Positions 1-7,878 are shown, numbered from the stretch's first letter. The stretch is DNA of 59,283 bases from Paracoccaceae bacterium (GCA_020441385.1 JAGRMG010000150.1:1-59283), one strand, 5' to 3'. The notes: generated by a model not told the origin, from the sequence alone. Numbers and translations are program-made.

Positions 1-575
1 AGCGTGTTGCAGTCGACCGCATCGAAGGCCGCGTCGCTGCCCCATTCGAAACCGGCGTTCCTGGCATAGGCCTTGGTCACCTGCGTCGGGGTCAGCACAT
101 CGCCGAAATGGCCCAGCGCGACCTCGTTCTCCTTGGCATAGGCGGCCAGTTCCTCCATCGTGGAATAGGGCGCGTCGGCGCTGGTGGCGATGACGAACGG
201 GTAGGTGAGGAATATGCCGATCGGGTCGAATTTCGCCGGGGTTAGCGGCGGGATGTCGATCTGGTGGCCCATCACGGGCACTCCGATCACGAACGAACCT
301 ACCGTATAGCCGTCGGCCGGGGCATTGGCGACCTCGATGGCGCCGGGGAACGGCCCGCCGCCGCCGCCGGGCTTGTTCACCACCGCCGCGGCGACGCCGT
401 ATTCCTTCTGGAAGTCTTCCGCGATCATCCGCGTCAGCACGTCTTCGAGATCGCCCGGTGGAAACGGCACGATGAAGTTGACCGGCTTTTCCGGATACTC
501 GGCCAGCGCCGCCCCCGCCGACAGGGTGATTGCCGCAGAGGCCAGGACGCCTTTGAGCATGGTATCGAGTTTCAT
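1..575 (-). CDS. Tripartite tricarboxylate transporter receptor (TctC/Bug family), 3' end cut by window edge
   Basis: This gene encodes the periplasmic substrate-binding component of a TctABC-type carboxylate importer. The first 191 codons are visible. The start at 575 gives a clear Sec signal peptide, residues 1-25, with a likely cut after ALA. The mature protein opens EYPEKPVNFIVPFPPGD, the typical TctC/Bug N-terminus, followed by a Gly-rich loop (KPGGGGG, near residue 65) and NAPADGYT, both family hallmarks. It is divergent from an IclR regulator across a 142 bp gap with several inverted repeats, so that regulator may control it. The usual TctA and TctB membrane genes are not visible; they may lie beyond the left edge, or the gene may be an orphan receptor. 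The substrate cannot be inferred. Confidence 0.9.
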   Translation of the reverse strand, partial: MKLDTMLKGVLASAAITLSAGAALAEYPEKPVNFIVPFPPGDLEDVLTRMIAEDFQKEYGVAAAVVNKPGGGGGPFPGAIEVANAPADGYTVGSFVIGVPVMGHQIDIPPLTPAKFDPIGIFLTYPFVIATSADAPYSTMEELAAYAKENEVALGHFGDVLTPTQVTKAYARNAGFEWGSDAAFDAVDCNT

Positions 576-594
576 GAAGTTCCTCCCGTTTGAT

Positions 595-611
595 GGTTCG
601 TTATTCGAACC
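595..611. promoter_or_regulatory. Inverted repeat in the tctC-iclR intergenic region
   Basis: Six-base arms GGTTCG and CGAACC are separated by five bases (TTATT), 20 bp upstream of the tctC start. This could be an operator or part of the tctC leader. The family assignment is only positional. Confidence 0.3.
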
Positions 612-627
612 GATGGTTTGAATTAAA

Positions 628-654
628 TTGACAGGCTGCCCCTCTATCTGTCAA
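628..654. promoter_or_regulatory. Inverted repeat TTGACAG-N13-CTGTCAA between tctC and iclR
   Basis: Seven-base perfect arms at 628-634 and 648-654 flank 13 bases. Each arm contains a TTGACA hexamer, one facing each gene, so these could be back-to-back -35 elements of the divergent promoters, an operator, or both. No good -10 box was found at 16-18 bp. Confidence 0.35.
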
Positions 655-664
655 CAAATTTGCG

Positions 665-677
665 TGACCCGGGGTCA
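665..677. promoter_or_regulatory. Perfect odd palindrome, candidate IclR operator
   Basis: TGACCC, one central G, then GGGTCA: 13 bp of perfect dyad symmetry, 40 bp upstream of the iclR start. IclR-family regulators usually bind short palindromes in the region they share with a divergent target, which fits here. Binding is inferred. Confidence 0.4.
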
Positions 678-717
678 GGAAATCAATGATCGCCCATTTC
701 GTAAACGGTGAGAGGGA

Positions 718-1509
718 ATGCAAACAGATATGGGTACGGTTGCCAAGGCCTTGTCTTTACTGACACTTTTCAACCATGCGCGAACCGAGATCGGGCTGAG
801 CGAGCTCACGCGCGCATCGGGTCTGAACAAGGCGACCGTGTACCGGCTGCTGTGCGAATTGCAGTCGGGGGGATTCGTCGAACAGACCGGCAGCGACCGT
901 GCCTATCGGCTTGGGCCGGAGGTCTTGCGGCTTGCCGCGCTGCGCGAAGCGGCGGTGCCGATCCTTTCGGTATCGCGCGCGATTCTCGATCGGCTGTCGG
1001 CGGATACCGGCGAAACCGCGCATCTGTCGCTGGTGCGCGGCGAATCGCTGAACTCGCTCAGCCATGCCTACAGCCCCCGCCACGCCACCCGGGTGATGAT
1101 GGAGGATGCCGAAGTGCTGTCGTTCCACGGCACCGGGTCGGGGCTGGCGGTGCTGGCCTTCGCCGATGACGATTTCGTCGATCGCATCCTGTCGCGCCCG
1201 CTGGTCGCGCATACGGACCTGACCCTGACCGATCCGGCGCGGATAAGGCAGGTGCTGGAAACCGTGCGCGCCTCGGGACTGGCCGAAGCGGTGGGCGGGT
1301 TCGAAGCCGACGTGCATTCGCACGCGGCGCCGATCTTCGGCGCCGATCAGCGCCCGATCGGGGCATTGGCCGTGGCGGCGCCGGTGTCGCGGATGACCGC
1401 CTCGCAGTGGCAGGCGATCCGCTCGCGCCTGAAACGCGCCGCGACCGACCTGACGCAGCGTATCGGCGGGTTCTGTCCGCCGGACTATCCACGAGACCGG
1501 GCGGCATGA
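718..1509 (+). CDS. IclR family transcriptional regulator
   Basis: A 263-residue one-component regulator of the usual IclR length. Residues about 8-60 form the winged helix-turn-helix, with the recognition segment LNKATVYRLLCELQSGGFVEQ. Residues about 75-255 are the IclR effector domain, with ETAHLSLVRG and HGTGSGLAVLAF. The start is the ATG at 718 after GAGAGGGA. It is the first gene of an operon whose members overlap by four bases (ATGA) and is divergent from tctC. Likely targets are tctC and its own operon. The effector may be a carboxylate or amino-acid catabolite; that is inference from the neighbours. Confidence 0.93.
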   Translation: MQTDMGTVAKALSLLTLFNHARTEIGLSELTRASGLNKATVYRLLCELQSGGFVEQTGSDRAYRLGPEVLRLAALREAAVPILSVSRAILDRLSADTGETAHLSLVRGESLNSLSHAYSPRHATRVMMEDAEVLSFHGTGSGLAVLAFADDDFVDRILSRPLVAHTDLTLTDPARIRQVLETVRASGLAEAVGGFEADVHSHAAPIFGADQRPIGALAVAAPVSRMTASQWQAIRSRLKRAATDLTQRIGGFCPPDYPRDRAA

Positions 1510-2168
1510 GTCGCGCGCTGATCCTCGATTTCGGCGGCGTCGTCACCCGGACCCTGTTTGAAACCCACGACCTGACAGAACGGGCGCTGGGCCTGCCCGC
1601 CGGCAGCCTGACCTGGCGCGGTCCGTTTGCGCCCGAGACCGACGAGTTGTGGCAGGCGATGCAGGCCGGCGAGATTTCCGAGCGGGGATACTGGACCCGG
1701 CGGGCCGCCGAGGTCGGGGCGCTGGTCGGGCAGGACTGGCGCCACATGTCGGATTTCGTGCGCGCCGCCCGCGGTGCCGACCCCGACGCGGTGATCCGTC
1801 CCGAGTTCCGCGCCGCCATCGCGCGGGCCGGCGGGGCGGGGGTGAAACTGGCGATCCTGTCAAACGAACTGGATCTGTTCTATGGCGAGGATTTCCGCGA
1901 ACGGCTGCCGTTCCTGGCCGATTTCGATGTCGTCTCGGACGCCACCCATACCGGCATTCTGAAACCCGATCCGCGCGCCTATGCTGCCTGTCTGGACGAA
2001 CTCGGGCTGGCGGCGGATGATTGCGTATTCGTCGACGACCAGCGCCGCAATGTCGAGGGCGCCCGCGCCCTGGGCATTCCCGCCGTGCATTTCGATGTCG
2101 CCGCGCCGGCGGCCGGCTATACCCAAGCCCTGCGAATGCTGGGACTGACCGAGGAGAGTGATTCATGA
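1506..2168 (+). CDS. HAD superfamily hydrolase (IA-like)
   Basis: A 220-residue haloacid-dehalogenase-like hydrolase, probably a small-molecule phosphatase. The open frame extends upstream inside iclR, but the ATG at 1506 is preferred because it overlaps the iclR stop (ATGA) and places motif I at the N-terminus. Motif I is ILDFGGVV: the nucleophile Asp8 is present, but the second Asp of the usual DxD is Gly10, as in some HAD phosphatases of the YihX type (DLGN). Motif II is ILSNE, the motif III Lys is in ILKPDPRAY, and motif IV is VFVDDQ. It overlaps the next gene by four bases, so it probably acts in the same pathway as the aminotransferase. The substrate is unknown. Confidence 0.85.
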   Translation: MSRALILDFGGVVTRTLFETHDLTERALGLPAGSLTWRGPFAPETDELWQAMQAGEISERGYWTRRAAEVGALVGQDWRHMSDFVRAARGADPDAVIRPEFRAAIARAGGAGVKLAILSNELDLFYGEDFRERLPFLADFDVVSDATHTGILKPDPRAYAACLDELGLAADDCVFVDDQRRNVEGARALGIPAVHFDVAAPAAGYTQALRMLGLTEESDS

Positions 2169-3523
2169 AGGATTCCAATTTTCTGAAGGAAAACAATGCC
2201 CGGTCGCTGTGGCACCCGATGGCGCATCAGGGCGAATGCAAGGCCAACCCGCCGGTCATCGTGACCGGCGCGCAAGGCGTGCGCATCACCGACGTGGACG
2301 GGCACGAGGTGGTCGACGGCGTCGGCGGGTTGTGGAACGTCAATCTGGGGTTTTCCTGTCAGCCGGTGAAAGACGCCATCGCGGAGCAGCTGGACCGGAT
2401 GCCGTATTACTCGATCTTCCGGGGCACCACCAACGATGCGGTCATCAGGCTGGCCGAGGCGTTGCGCGACTTCTTCGAACCCGACGGGCTGGCTCGGGCG
2501 TTCTTCACGTCGGGGGGCGGGGACAGCATGGAAACAGCGCTGCGGCTGTCCCGGCAGTATCACAAGATCAGGGGGCAGTCGGGACGCATCAAGTTCCTGA
2601 GCCTGAAGAAGGGCTATCACGGAACCCATTTCGGCGCGGCGTCGGTCAACGGCAACGCCAATTTCCGCACCGCCTACGAACCGCTGCTGGCGGGGTGCCA
2701 TCACATTCCGGCCCCCTACACCTATCGCAATCCGTTCAACGAATCCGACCCGGCGCGGCTGGCCCAGCTGTGCCTGTCGGCACTGGAGGACGAGATCGCG
2801 TTTCAGGGCGCCGACACCATCGCCGCCTTCGTGATGGAGCCGATCCTGGGCGCCGGCGGGGTCATACCGCCGCATGAAAGCTTCATGCCGGGGGTACGCG
2901 AGATCTGTTCGCGCCACGGCATCCTGCTGATCGCCGACGAGGTCATCACCGCGTTCGGCCGCACCGGAAGCTGGACCGGCTGCCGTCACTGGGGGGTGCG
3001 CCCCGACATGGCCTGCACCGCCAAGGCGATCACCAACGGCTATTTTCCGTTCGGGGCGACGATGATCTCCGAAGAGGTCGCGCAGGTGTTCGAAAGCGAC
3101 GAGACCGGCAAGGCCGCCATCGGCCACGGCTATACCTATTCCGGCCATCCCGTGGGCGCGGCCGCGGCTTTGGCCTGTCTGGCGGAAACGCAACGCCTGG
3201 ACGTGCCGGTGAATGCGGCGGCGCGCGGTGTCCAGATGCAGGCGGGGCTGCTGGCATTGCAGGAGAAATACGACATGATCGGCGATGTCCGCGGCGGTCA
3301 CGGGCTGATGAACGCGCTGGAACTGGTCAGCGACCGGGCGGCGAAAACGCCGATCGACAAGGCGACCATCGGGACCATCCAGGAAACCGCCTATCGGGCC
3401 GGGGCGATGATCCGGGTGTCGGGGCCCAACATCATCGTCTCCCCGCCCCTGATTCTGACCCAGGCGGATGCCGGGGTGATTCTGGACGCACTGGATGCAG
3501 GCTTTGCCGCCGTCGCGAAATAG
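2165..3523 (+). CDS. Class III (omega) aminotransferase, PLP-dependent
   Basis: A 452-residue fold-type I aminotransferase of the beta-alanine/taurine:pyruvate group. The PLP lysine is Lys287 in ACTAKAITNGYFPFGA and the ring-nitrogen Asp is Asp258 in LLIADEVITAFGRTG. The phosphate-binding loop is TSGGGDSMETA (residues 115-125) instead of the more usual SGSEANE form. Such enzymes move the amino group of an omega-amino acid or amine to pyruvate or a keto acid, giving a semialdehyde or ketone. It is the last gene of the iclR-HAD-aminotransferase operon and overlaps the HAD gene by four bases. The exact donor cannot be told from sequence. Confidence 0.92.
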   Translation: MKDSNFLKENNARSLWHPMAHQGECKANPPVIVTGAQGVRITDVDGHEVVDGVGGLWNVNLGFSCQPVKDAIAEQLDRMPYYSIFRGTTNDAVIRLAEALRDFFEPDGLARAFFTSGGGDSMETALRLSRQYHKIRGQSGRIKFLSLKKGYHGTHFGAASVNGNANFRTAYEPLLAGCHHIPAPYTYRNPFNESDPARLAQLCLSALEDEIAFQGADTIAAFVMEPILGAGGVIPPHESFMPGVREICSRHGILLIADEVITAFGRTGSWTGCRHWGVRPDMACTAKAITNGYFPFGATMISEEVAQVFESDETGKAAIGHGYTYSGHPVGAAAALACLAETQRLDVPVNAAARGVQMQAGLLALQEKYDMIGDVRGGHGLMNALELVSDRAAKTPIDKATIGTIQETAYRAGAMIRVSGPNIIVSPPLILTQADAGVILDALDAGFAAVAK

Positions 3524-3649
3524 GGGGTTGCTGCGGAAACAATCCATGCCGAACGCGCAGATAGGTTCCGGCTGGAAGACCGTTGCCATCGTTTCGCCAC
3601 AGGTCCGACATGAAAATGCTGATTACGGTTGCGGCGCATGTCGTTGTTA

Positions 3650-3664
3650 TTAAGTAGTTCTTTA
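3650..3664 (+). promoter_or_regulatory. CtrA-like box upstream of the VPLPA-CTERM gene
   Basis: TTAA at 3650-3653 and TTTA at 3661-3664, seven bases apart, match the alphaproteobacterial CtrA consensus TTAA-N7-TTAA with one mismatch. The element lies 37 bp before the start codon in a locally AT-rich stretch, so chance is a real alternative. Confidence 0.3.
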
Positions 3665-3701
3665 TCAGTCTCGAATTGAGGCTGTCAGAACTTGGAAGAC
3701 C

Positions 3702-4352
3702 ATGAAATACGTAGCAACAGCTGCTGTCGGCCTGTGCCTGATCGCCACCATCGCCGCAGCCCCGCCGCTCGACGATATCGGTGGCTTTACGCCCGACGCG
3801 ATTTTCCGCATTGGAAACGTCAATCGCGATCTTGCCTGGATCCGTCCGAACGGCGTGGAACCGGCCGTGCGCGGCGAGCTGCGCCAGAACCCGAGTCCGC
3901 TTCCCGAGAATGCCCTCATTCACGACGGCGATCTGACCTACCTGCTCGCGATCGACGACGACCCGAGTGCCGGCAAGATTTTCATGTCGGTTTTCGACCC
4001 TATTGGCCTGCCCTTCGGCGACCATCCCATCGGCGACAACCCGACGCGCAATGGCCGTGGCGGTGAATCTGCCACACCATCGGAGATTCTGACGCTGATT
4101 GCGGGCAACGACGTGGCCCGGAACCCGTGGAACAAGGGTTTCGTCGCGCCGTTCGGGCCAGATCCGCAAACCGAAGGCATGTACACGATCGACCTGCCGG
4201 ATATCGACCGCGCCGCGACGCCGGCAACGACGCCCACCGACATCACCCATGGCGCGGTTCCGGCACCGATTCCGCTGCCGGCGACGCTGCCGCTGCTGGC
4301 GGCTTCCCTGGGCGGTATCGGATTTGCCGCGCGCCGCCGCCGCCGCCGCTGA
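3702..4352 (+). CDS. VPLPA-CTERM (PEP-CTERM-like) sorting domain protein
   Basis: A 216-residue exported protein. Residues 1-19 are a signal peptide (hydrophobic stretch with an AIAA cut region). The last 28 residues are a tripartite sorting signal: PIPLPATLPLL, a short hydrophobic helix and a terminal RRRRRR tail. This matches the VPLPA-CTERM class handled by exosortase-type systems, frequent in Rhodobacteraceae. The middle part is not recognised; it is acidic and Pro/Gly-rich with no obvious catalytic motif. It is monocistronic, with a possible CtrA-like box upstream and a strong terminator after it. No exosortase lies nearby, which is normal because substrates are scattered. A surface or matrix role is inferred. 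Confidence 0.85.
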   Translation: MKYVATAAVGLCLIATIAAAPPLDDIGGFTPDAIFRIGNVNRDLAWIRPNGVEPAVRGELRQNPSPLPENALIHDGDLTYLLAIDDDPSAGKIFMSVFDPIGLPFGDHPIGDNPTRNGRGGESATPSEILTLIAGNDVARNPWNKGFVAPFGPDPQTEGMYTIDLPDIDRAATPATTPTDITHGAVPAPIPLPATLPLLAASLGGIGFAARRRRRR

Positions 4353-4381
4353 ACCGGCCCGACCGCCAGGGACACGGATGG

Positions 4382-4410
4382 AACCGGGGCGTGCGGCGCC
4401 CCGGTTTTTT
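4382..4410 (+). terminator. Rho-independent terminator after the VPLPA-CTERM gene
   Basis: A perfect 10 bp stem, AACCGGGGCG at 4382-4391 and its complement at 4397-4406, with a TGCGG loop, followed by a T run to 4410. The stop codon is 30 bp upstream. Confidence 0.9.
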
Positions 4411-4487
4411 CATGCACGCCGCCCGCCGCAATGGTGGCGATGGCGCAGCCTGGCGCCTATGCTCTCAGGTATGGCGCCACCCGGCGA

Positions 4488-4817
4488 TCAGGACAGCCCG
4501 GGTTCGTTCAGCAGGTGCCGGCCCTGCCTGTCCTCGACCTCGATCACCCACAGATCGGGATCGAACCCGCGCTGGCGGGCAATGGCACCGTCCACCTCGG
4601 GTTCGGGCCCCGCGATCAGTTCCTGCCAGTGCCGCCCGCCCGTGGCCAGGTCGAACCCGCGCTGAAAGGCCCGCGCCCGTCCGTCCAGCGTGGACAGCTT
4701 GACCAGCACCGCGCCGGCGGTGTCGTCGCCGTGCGCCACCACGAAGGCCGGAATATCGGCCAGCCGCAGCCGTGCCAGATAGGCATGGACCCAGAACGAG
4801 GCGGTCAGGCGGGCCAT
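4488..4817 (-). CDS. DUF1491 family protein
   Basis: A 109-residue soluble protein recognised as the alphaproteobacterial DUF1491 family, of unknown function. Visible features are the N-terminus MARLTASFWVHAYLARL and the C-terminal segment GFDPDLWVIEVEDRQGRHLL. It starts six bases after the era stop codon and is the last gene of the lepB-rnc-era run, so it is probably co-transcribed with ribosome-maturation genes. No catalytic residues can be named. Confidence 0.85.
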   Translation of the reverse strand: MARLTASFWVHAYLARLRLADIPAFVVAHGDDTAGAVLVKLSTLDGRARAFQRGFDLATGGRHWQELIAGPEPEVDGAIARQRGFDPDLWVIEVEDRQGRHLLNEPGLS

Positions 4818-4823
4818 GACCGG

Positions 4824-5729
4824 TCAGCCCCCGTCCTTGAAATCGAGCCCCATTTCCGAATAACGCTCGGCCTCCTCAAGCCAGTTGGGGCGCACCTTGA
4901 CCTGAAGGAACAGATGTACCCTGCGGCCCAGGAACTCCTCCATCTCGGCGCGCGCGGCCTGGCTGACCGCCTTGATCGTTTCGCCCTTGTGGCCCAGCAC
5001 GATGCCCTTGTGGCCGTCGCGCATGACATAGATCAGCTGGTCGATACGGGCCGATCCGTCCTTGCGGTCCTGCCAGGCCTCGGTCTCCACCGTCAGCTGA
5101 TAGGGCAGTTCCTGATGCAGCCGCAACGTCAGCTTTTCGCGGGTTATCTCGGCCGCGATCATGCGCAGCGGCAGATCGGCGATCTGGTCTTCGGGATAAA
5201 GCCAGGGGCCCTCGGGCAGCCGTTCGGCCAGCCAGCCGCGCAGATGGTCCACGCCATAGCCCTTTTCGGCCGAGATCATGAAGGTTTCATCAAAGCCGTA
5301 AAGATCGTTGAGGGTCTTTGTCAGCCCCAGCAGCTTTTCCGATGGCACCCTGTCGATCTTGTTGATGGCCAGGGCCACGGTCCGGCCCTCTCCGATCCCG
5401 GCCAGCCCGTCGAGAATGCGCCGGACACCGTCGGTAAGACCGCGATGCGCCTCGATCAGCAGCACCACGATGTCGGCATCCGCGGCCCCGCCCCAGGCCG
5501 CCGCCACCATCGCGCGGTCTAGCCTGCGGCGCGGCCGGAACAGGCCCGGCGTATCGACGAACACGATCTGCGTCTGGCCCTCCATCGCCACGCCGCGGAT
5601 GCGGGCGCGGGTGGTCTGCACCTTGTGCGTGACGATGCTGACCTTCGCGCCGACCATGCGGTTCAGAAGGGTCGACTTGCCCGCGTTGGGCTCTCCGATC
5701 AGGGCGACAAACCCGGCGCGTGTGCTCAT
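4824..5729 (-). CDS. era: GTPase Era
   Basis: A 301-residue Ras-like GTPase that binds 16S rRNA and helps mature the 30S subunit. The start at 5729 ([12 protein letters not shown]) overlaps the rnc stop by ATGA. G1 is GEPNAGKS at residues 12-19, G3 is DTPG, and G4 is NKID in [10 protein letters not shown]. The C-terminal KH domain is visible at [19 protein letters not shown]. Length is normal for Era. It is translationally coupled to rnc, the common bacterial arrangement. Confidence 0.97.
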   Translation of the reverse strand: MSTRAGFVALIGEPNAGKSTLLNRMVGAKVSIVTHKVQTTRARIRGVAMEGQTQIVFVDTPGLFRPRRRLDRAMVAAAWGGAADADIVVLLIEAHRGLTDGVRRILDGLAGIGEGRTVALAINKIDRVPSEKLLGLTKTLNDLYGFDETFMISAEKGYGVDHLRGWLAERLPEGPWLYPEDQIADLPLRMIAAEITREKLTLRLHQELPYQLTVETEAWQDRKDGSARIDQLIYVMRDGHKGIVLGHKGETIKAVSQAARAEMEEFLGRRVHLFLQVKVRPNWLEEAERYSEMGLDFKDGG

Positions 5730-6412
5730 TTGTCCGCCTCCAGCCGTTGCAGCAATGCTGCGGCGGCCGCCTGTTCCGCCTGCCGCTTGCTGCCGGCAGT
5801 GGCCTGGCATTGCCGCCCGTCCGCAAGCCGCGCCGCGATGGTGAAGACGGGCGCGTGATCCGGGCCCGAACGCTCGATCAGGACATAGCCGGGTGGTTGC
5901 CAGCCCCTTGCCTGGACCCATTCCTGCAAGGCGGTCTTGGCATCGCGGGCGTCGGATTCGACCTCGGCGATACGTCCGCCCCAGAGCCGCAGGATCAGGT
6001 CGCGCGCCGCATCGAAGCCGCCGTCGCGATAGACGGCGGCAATCACCGCCTCCATAGCATCGCCCAGCAGCGCCTGCTTGCGCCGCCCGCCCGACAGCAT
6101 TTCCGATCGGCCGAGCTTCAGCACCGCCCCGAGGTCGATCTGGCGGGCGACATCGGCGCAGGTCTCCTTGCGCACCAGCGCGTTGAAACGCGGCGCCAGC
6201 TGGCCCTCGCTCGCCTGCTTGTCGTGATCCAGGAGCGCGGTGGCCATGACCAGCCCCAGCACGCGATCGCCCAGGAATTCCAGCCGCTGGTTGTCGGCCC
6301 GGTCGGCGGATGAGACCGACCCGTGCGTCAGCGCGCGCAACAGCAGTTCGGGCCGGGCGAACGTGTGGCCGATCCGCGCCTGGAACGCGCACAGATCCGC
6401 GGATAGTTTCAC
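5726..6412 (-). CDS. rnc: Ribonuclease III
   Basis: A 228-residue double-strand-specific endoribonuclease for rRNA precursor processing and mRNA turnover. The start is a GTG at 6412 that overlaps the lepB stop (GTGA); there is no better ATG. The nuclease signature is [15 protein letters not shown] and the second metal-binding segment is [15 protein letters not shown]. The first Glu of the usual NERLEFLGD is Gln here, while the catalytic Glu and Asp of LEFLGD and the Asp/Glu of DAME are kept, so activity is expected. A dsRNA-binding domain occupies about residues 155-225. It overlaps era by four bases. Confidence 0.96.
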   Translation of the reverse strand: MKLSADLCAFQARIGHTFARPELLLRALTHGSVSSADRADNQRLEFLGDRVLGLVMATALLDHDKQASEGQLAPRFNALVRKETCADVARQIDLGAVLKLGRSEMLSGGRRKQALLGDAMEAVIAAVYRDGGFDAARDLILRLWGGRIAEVESDARDAKTALQEWVQARGWQPPGYVLIERSGPDHAPVFTIAARLADGRQCQATAGSKRQAEQAAAAALLQRLEADK

Positions 6413-7245
6413 TCGATGGCCTTGAAATAGCGGTCGCCGCGCCAGGTCCAGAAATACAGCATCGAGCCGCCCGAGGACGAGAACATGATGCGGTCGGCCC
6501 GGCCGATGAGGTTCTCGAACGGGACATAGCCGACCCCGCCGGCGGCCTGCGGCAGGCGCGAATCGGCCGAATTGTCGCGGTTGTCGCCCATGAAGAAGAA
6601 ATGCCCGTCCGGCACCGTGTAAACGCCGGTGTGATCCGAGCTCTGGTCGCCGATGTTCAGGATGGCATGACTGACGCCGCCGGGCAGCGTCTCGATCTGA
6701 CGCGACTTGATGCAGACCGCGCCTTCGCCGACAGGCCCGTTCTCGCAACGCGGCCGCAGCCGCTGCGGCCCCTGCGGGCCGGCGGTTTCCTCGAACACGC
6801 CATCGTCGCTCAGCCTGACCGGCGCGCCATTGATACGCAGCACCCCGTCGATGACTTGGATGCGGTCGCCGGGCAGACCGATCAGCCGCTTGATGTAATC
6901 CTTGCCCGATACCGGATGGCGGAACACGACCACGTCGCCCCGCTCGGGCTGCGACCCCAGGATGCGGTTGTTGTCGCCCTTGAGGAAGCCGCAAATATCC
7001 TCGGCGTCGATGTCGATGCCGATGAAGGGCAGCGAGATGCTGGGACAGGACGCATAGGAATAGCCGTAGGCCATCTTGTTGACGAACAGGAAATCGCCGA
7101 TCAGCAGGGTCGGTTTCATCGAGCCCGAGGGAATCCAGAACGGCTGAAAGAACAGCGTGCGGAAGATCCCGGCGAGCAGCAGGGCATAGACGATGGTCTT
7201 GACCGTTTCCCAGATGGCGTTTCCGGTCTTGGCTTTGCTGGCCAT
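6409..7245 (-). CDS. lepB: Signal peptidase I
   Basis: A 278-residue membrane serine protease that removes Sec/Tat signal peptides. One N-terminal membrane helix spans about residues 14-35. The catalytic serine is Ser42 in PSGSMKPTL and the general-base lysine is Lys119 in [12 protein letters not shown]. The [11 protein letters not shown] motif (box E) is present. It lies between acpS and rnc on the same strand and overlaps the rnc start by four bases. Confidence 0.97.
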   Translation of the reverse strand: MASKAKTGNAIWETVKTIVYALLLAGIFRTLFFQPFWIPSGSMKPTLLIGDFLFVNKMAYGYSYASCPSISLPFIGIDIDAEDICGFLKGDNNRILGSQPERGDVVVFRHPVSGKDYIKRLIGLPGDRIQVIDGVLRINGAPVRLSDDGVFEETAGPQGPQRLRPRCENGPVGEGAVCIKSRQIETLPGGVSHAILNIGDQSSDHTGVYTVPDGHFFFMGDNRDNSADSRLPQAAGGVGYVPFENLIGRADRIMFSSSGGSMLYFWTWRGDRYFKAIE

Positions 7246-7279
7246 GCGCGTGTGTCTCCGTTCCTGCCCGCCCCCGGCG

Positions 7280-7726
7280 CTACATGCGGGGGCGGCGGGG
7301 GTAAGTCAAGGACGGGTCCGGATCGCCGGCGAGGGCGCGCGCCTCGATGACCACGAAGGCCTGCGCCCAGGGGTGGTCGTCCGTCAGGGTGACGTGGATG
7401 ATCGCCTCGTGGCCGGGCGGTGTCATCTCGCCCAGCCGTTCGGCCGCCCAGCCGGTCAGGTGCATCACCGGCTGCCCGCTGCGCAGGTTGGACACCGCCA
7501 TGTCCTTCCAGGCGATGCCCATGCGCAGGCCGGTCCCCAGCGCCTTCGAACACGCCTCTTTCGCGGCCCAGCGTTTGGCGTATGTGCCCGCCGTGTCGCG
7601 GCGGCGTTCGGCCTTGCGCTGTTCGATGTCGGTGAAGACGCGGTTGCGGAAGCGGTCGCCGAACCGGTCCAGCGTGCGCTGGATACGGTCGATATTGGCG
7701 AGATCCGTGCCGATGCCGAGGATCAT
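7280..7726 (-). CDS. acpS: Holo-[acyl-carrier-protein] synthase
   Basis: A 148-residue phosphopantetheinyl transferase that activates acyl carrier protein. The N-terminus [15 protein letters not shown] carries the metal-binding Asp, and [15 protein letters not shown] carries the conserved Glu/Lys pair. It lies 34 bp before lepB. No Shine-Dalgarno sequence is visible before the ATG at 7726 (upstream bases CCTGCGCAA). The ATG overlaps the stop codon of a small upstream reading frame, which suggests translational coupling. Confidence 0.96.
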   Translation of the reverse strand: MILGIGTDLANIDRIQRTLDRFGDRFRNRVFTDIEQRKAERRRDTAGTYAKRWAAKEACSKALGTGLRMGIAWKDMAVSNLRSGQPVMHLTGWAAERLGEMTPPGHEAIIHVTLTDDHPWAQAFVVIEARALAGDPDPSLTYPRRPRM

Positions 7727-7878
7727 TTGCGCAGGACAAGAGTTTCGCGAAACTCTTGGAAAAATTCTTGGAAGAATTTTTTACCGCGCATGCGCCGGGC
7801 ACCTGGTCCCGCGCCCGGCCCGGGCACCGCGATCGCCAGTGCGCCGGCGATGGCCGTCGGAAGGGCGAAATCCGTCAC
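7723..7878 (-). CDS. Putative 51-residue small protein between pdxJ and acpS
   Basis: Not recognised. The frame opens with GTG at 7878, which overlaps the pdxJ stop (GTGA) and has GAGG seven bases upstream. It closes with TGA at 7725-7723, which overlaps the acpS start (ATGA). Residues 1-25 ([19 protein letters not shown]) are hydrophobic and could be a short membrane segment. Residues 31-51 ([16 protein letters not shown]) are charged/aromatic and are encoded by an AT-rich palindromic stretch unlike the GC-rich first half. The four-base overlaps on both sides and the lack of a ribosome-binding site for acpS argue that it is translated. The alternative is a non-coding spacer holding hairpins that is open by chance. 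Confidence 0.5.
   Translation of the reverse strand: MTDFALPTAIAGALAIAVPGPGAGPGARRMRGKKFFQEFFQEFRETLVLRK
7737..7758. repeat. 22 bp perfect palindrome between pdxJ and acpS
   Basis: The left arm CAAGAGTTTCG is followed directly by its exact reverse complement, CGAAACTCTTG. It lies 10 bp upstream of the acpS start and inside the putative 51-codon frame. In RNA it would form a stem with almost no loop. It could be a processing or regulatory hairpin, a protein-binding site or a small palindromic repeat element. Confidence 0.8.
7760..7781. repeat. AT-rich inverted repeat next to the 22 bp palindrome
   Basis: Ten-base arms AAAAATTCTT and AAGAATTTTT surround a two-base GG centre. With the adjacent 22 bp palindrome it makes a 45 bp double hairpin. 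Read on the minus strand, pdxJ side first, it resembles a terminator or attenuator, but acpS lies just downstream and no T run follows the second stem. Confidence 0.7.
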
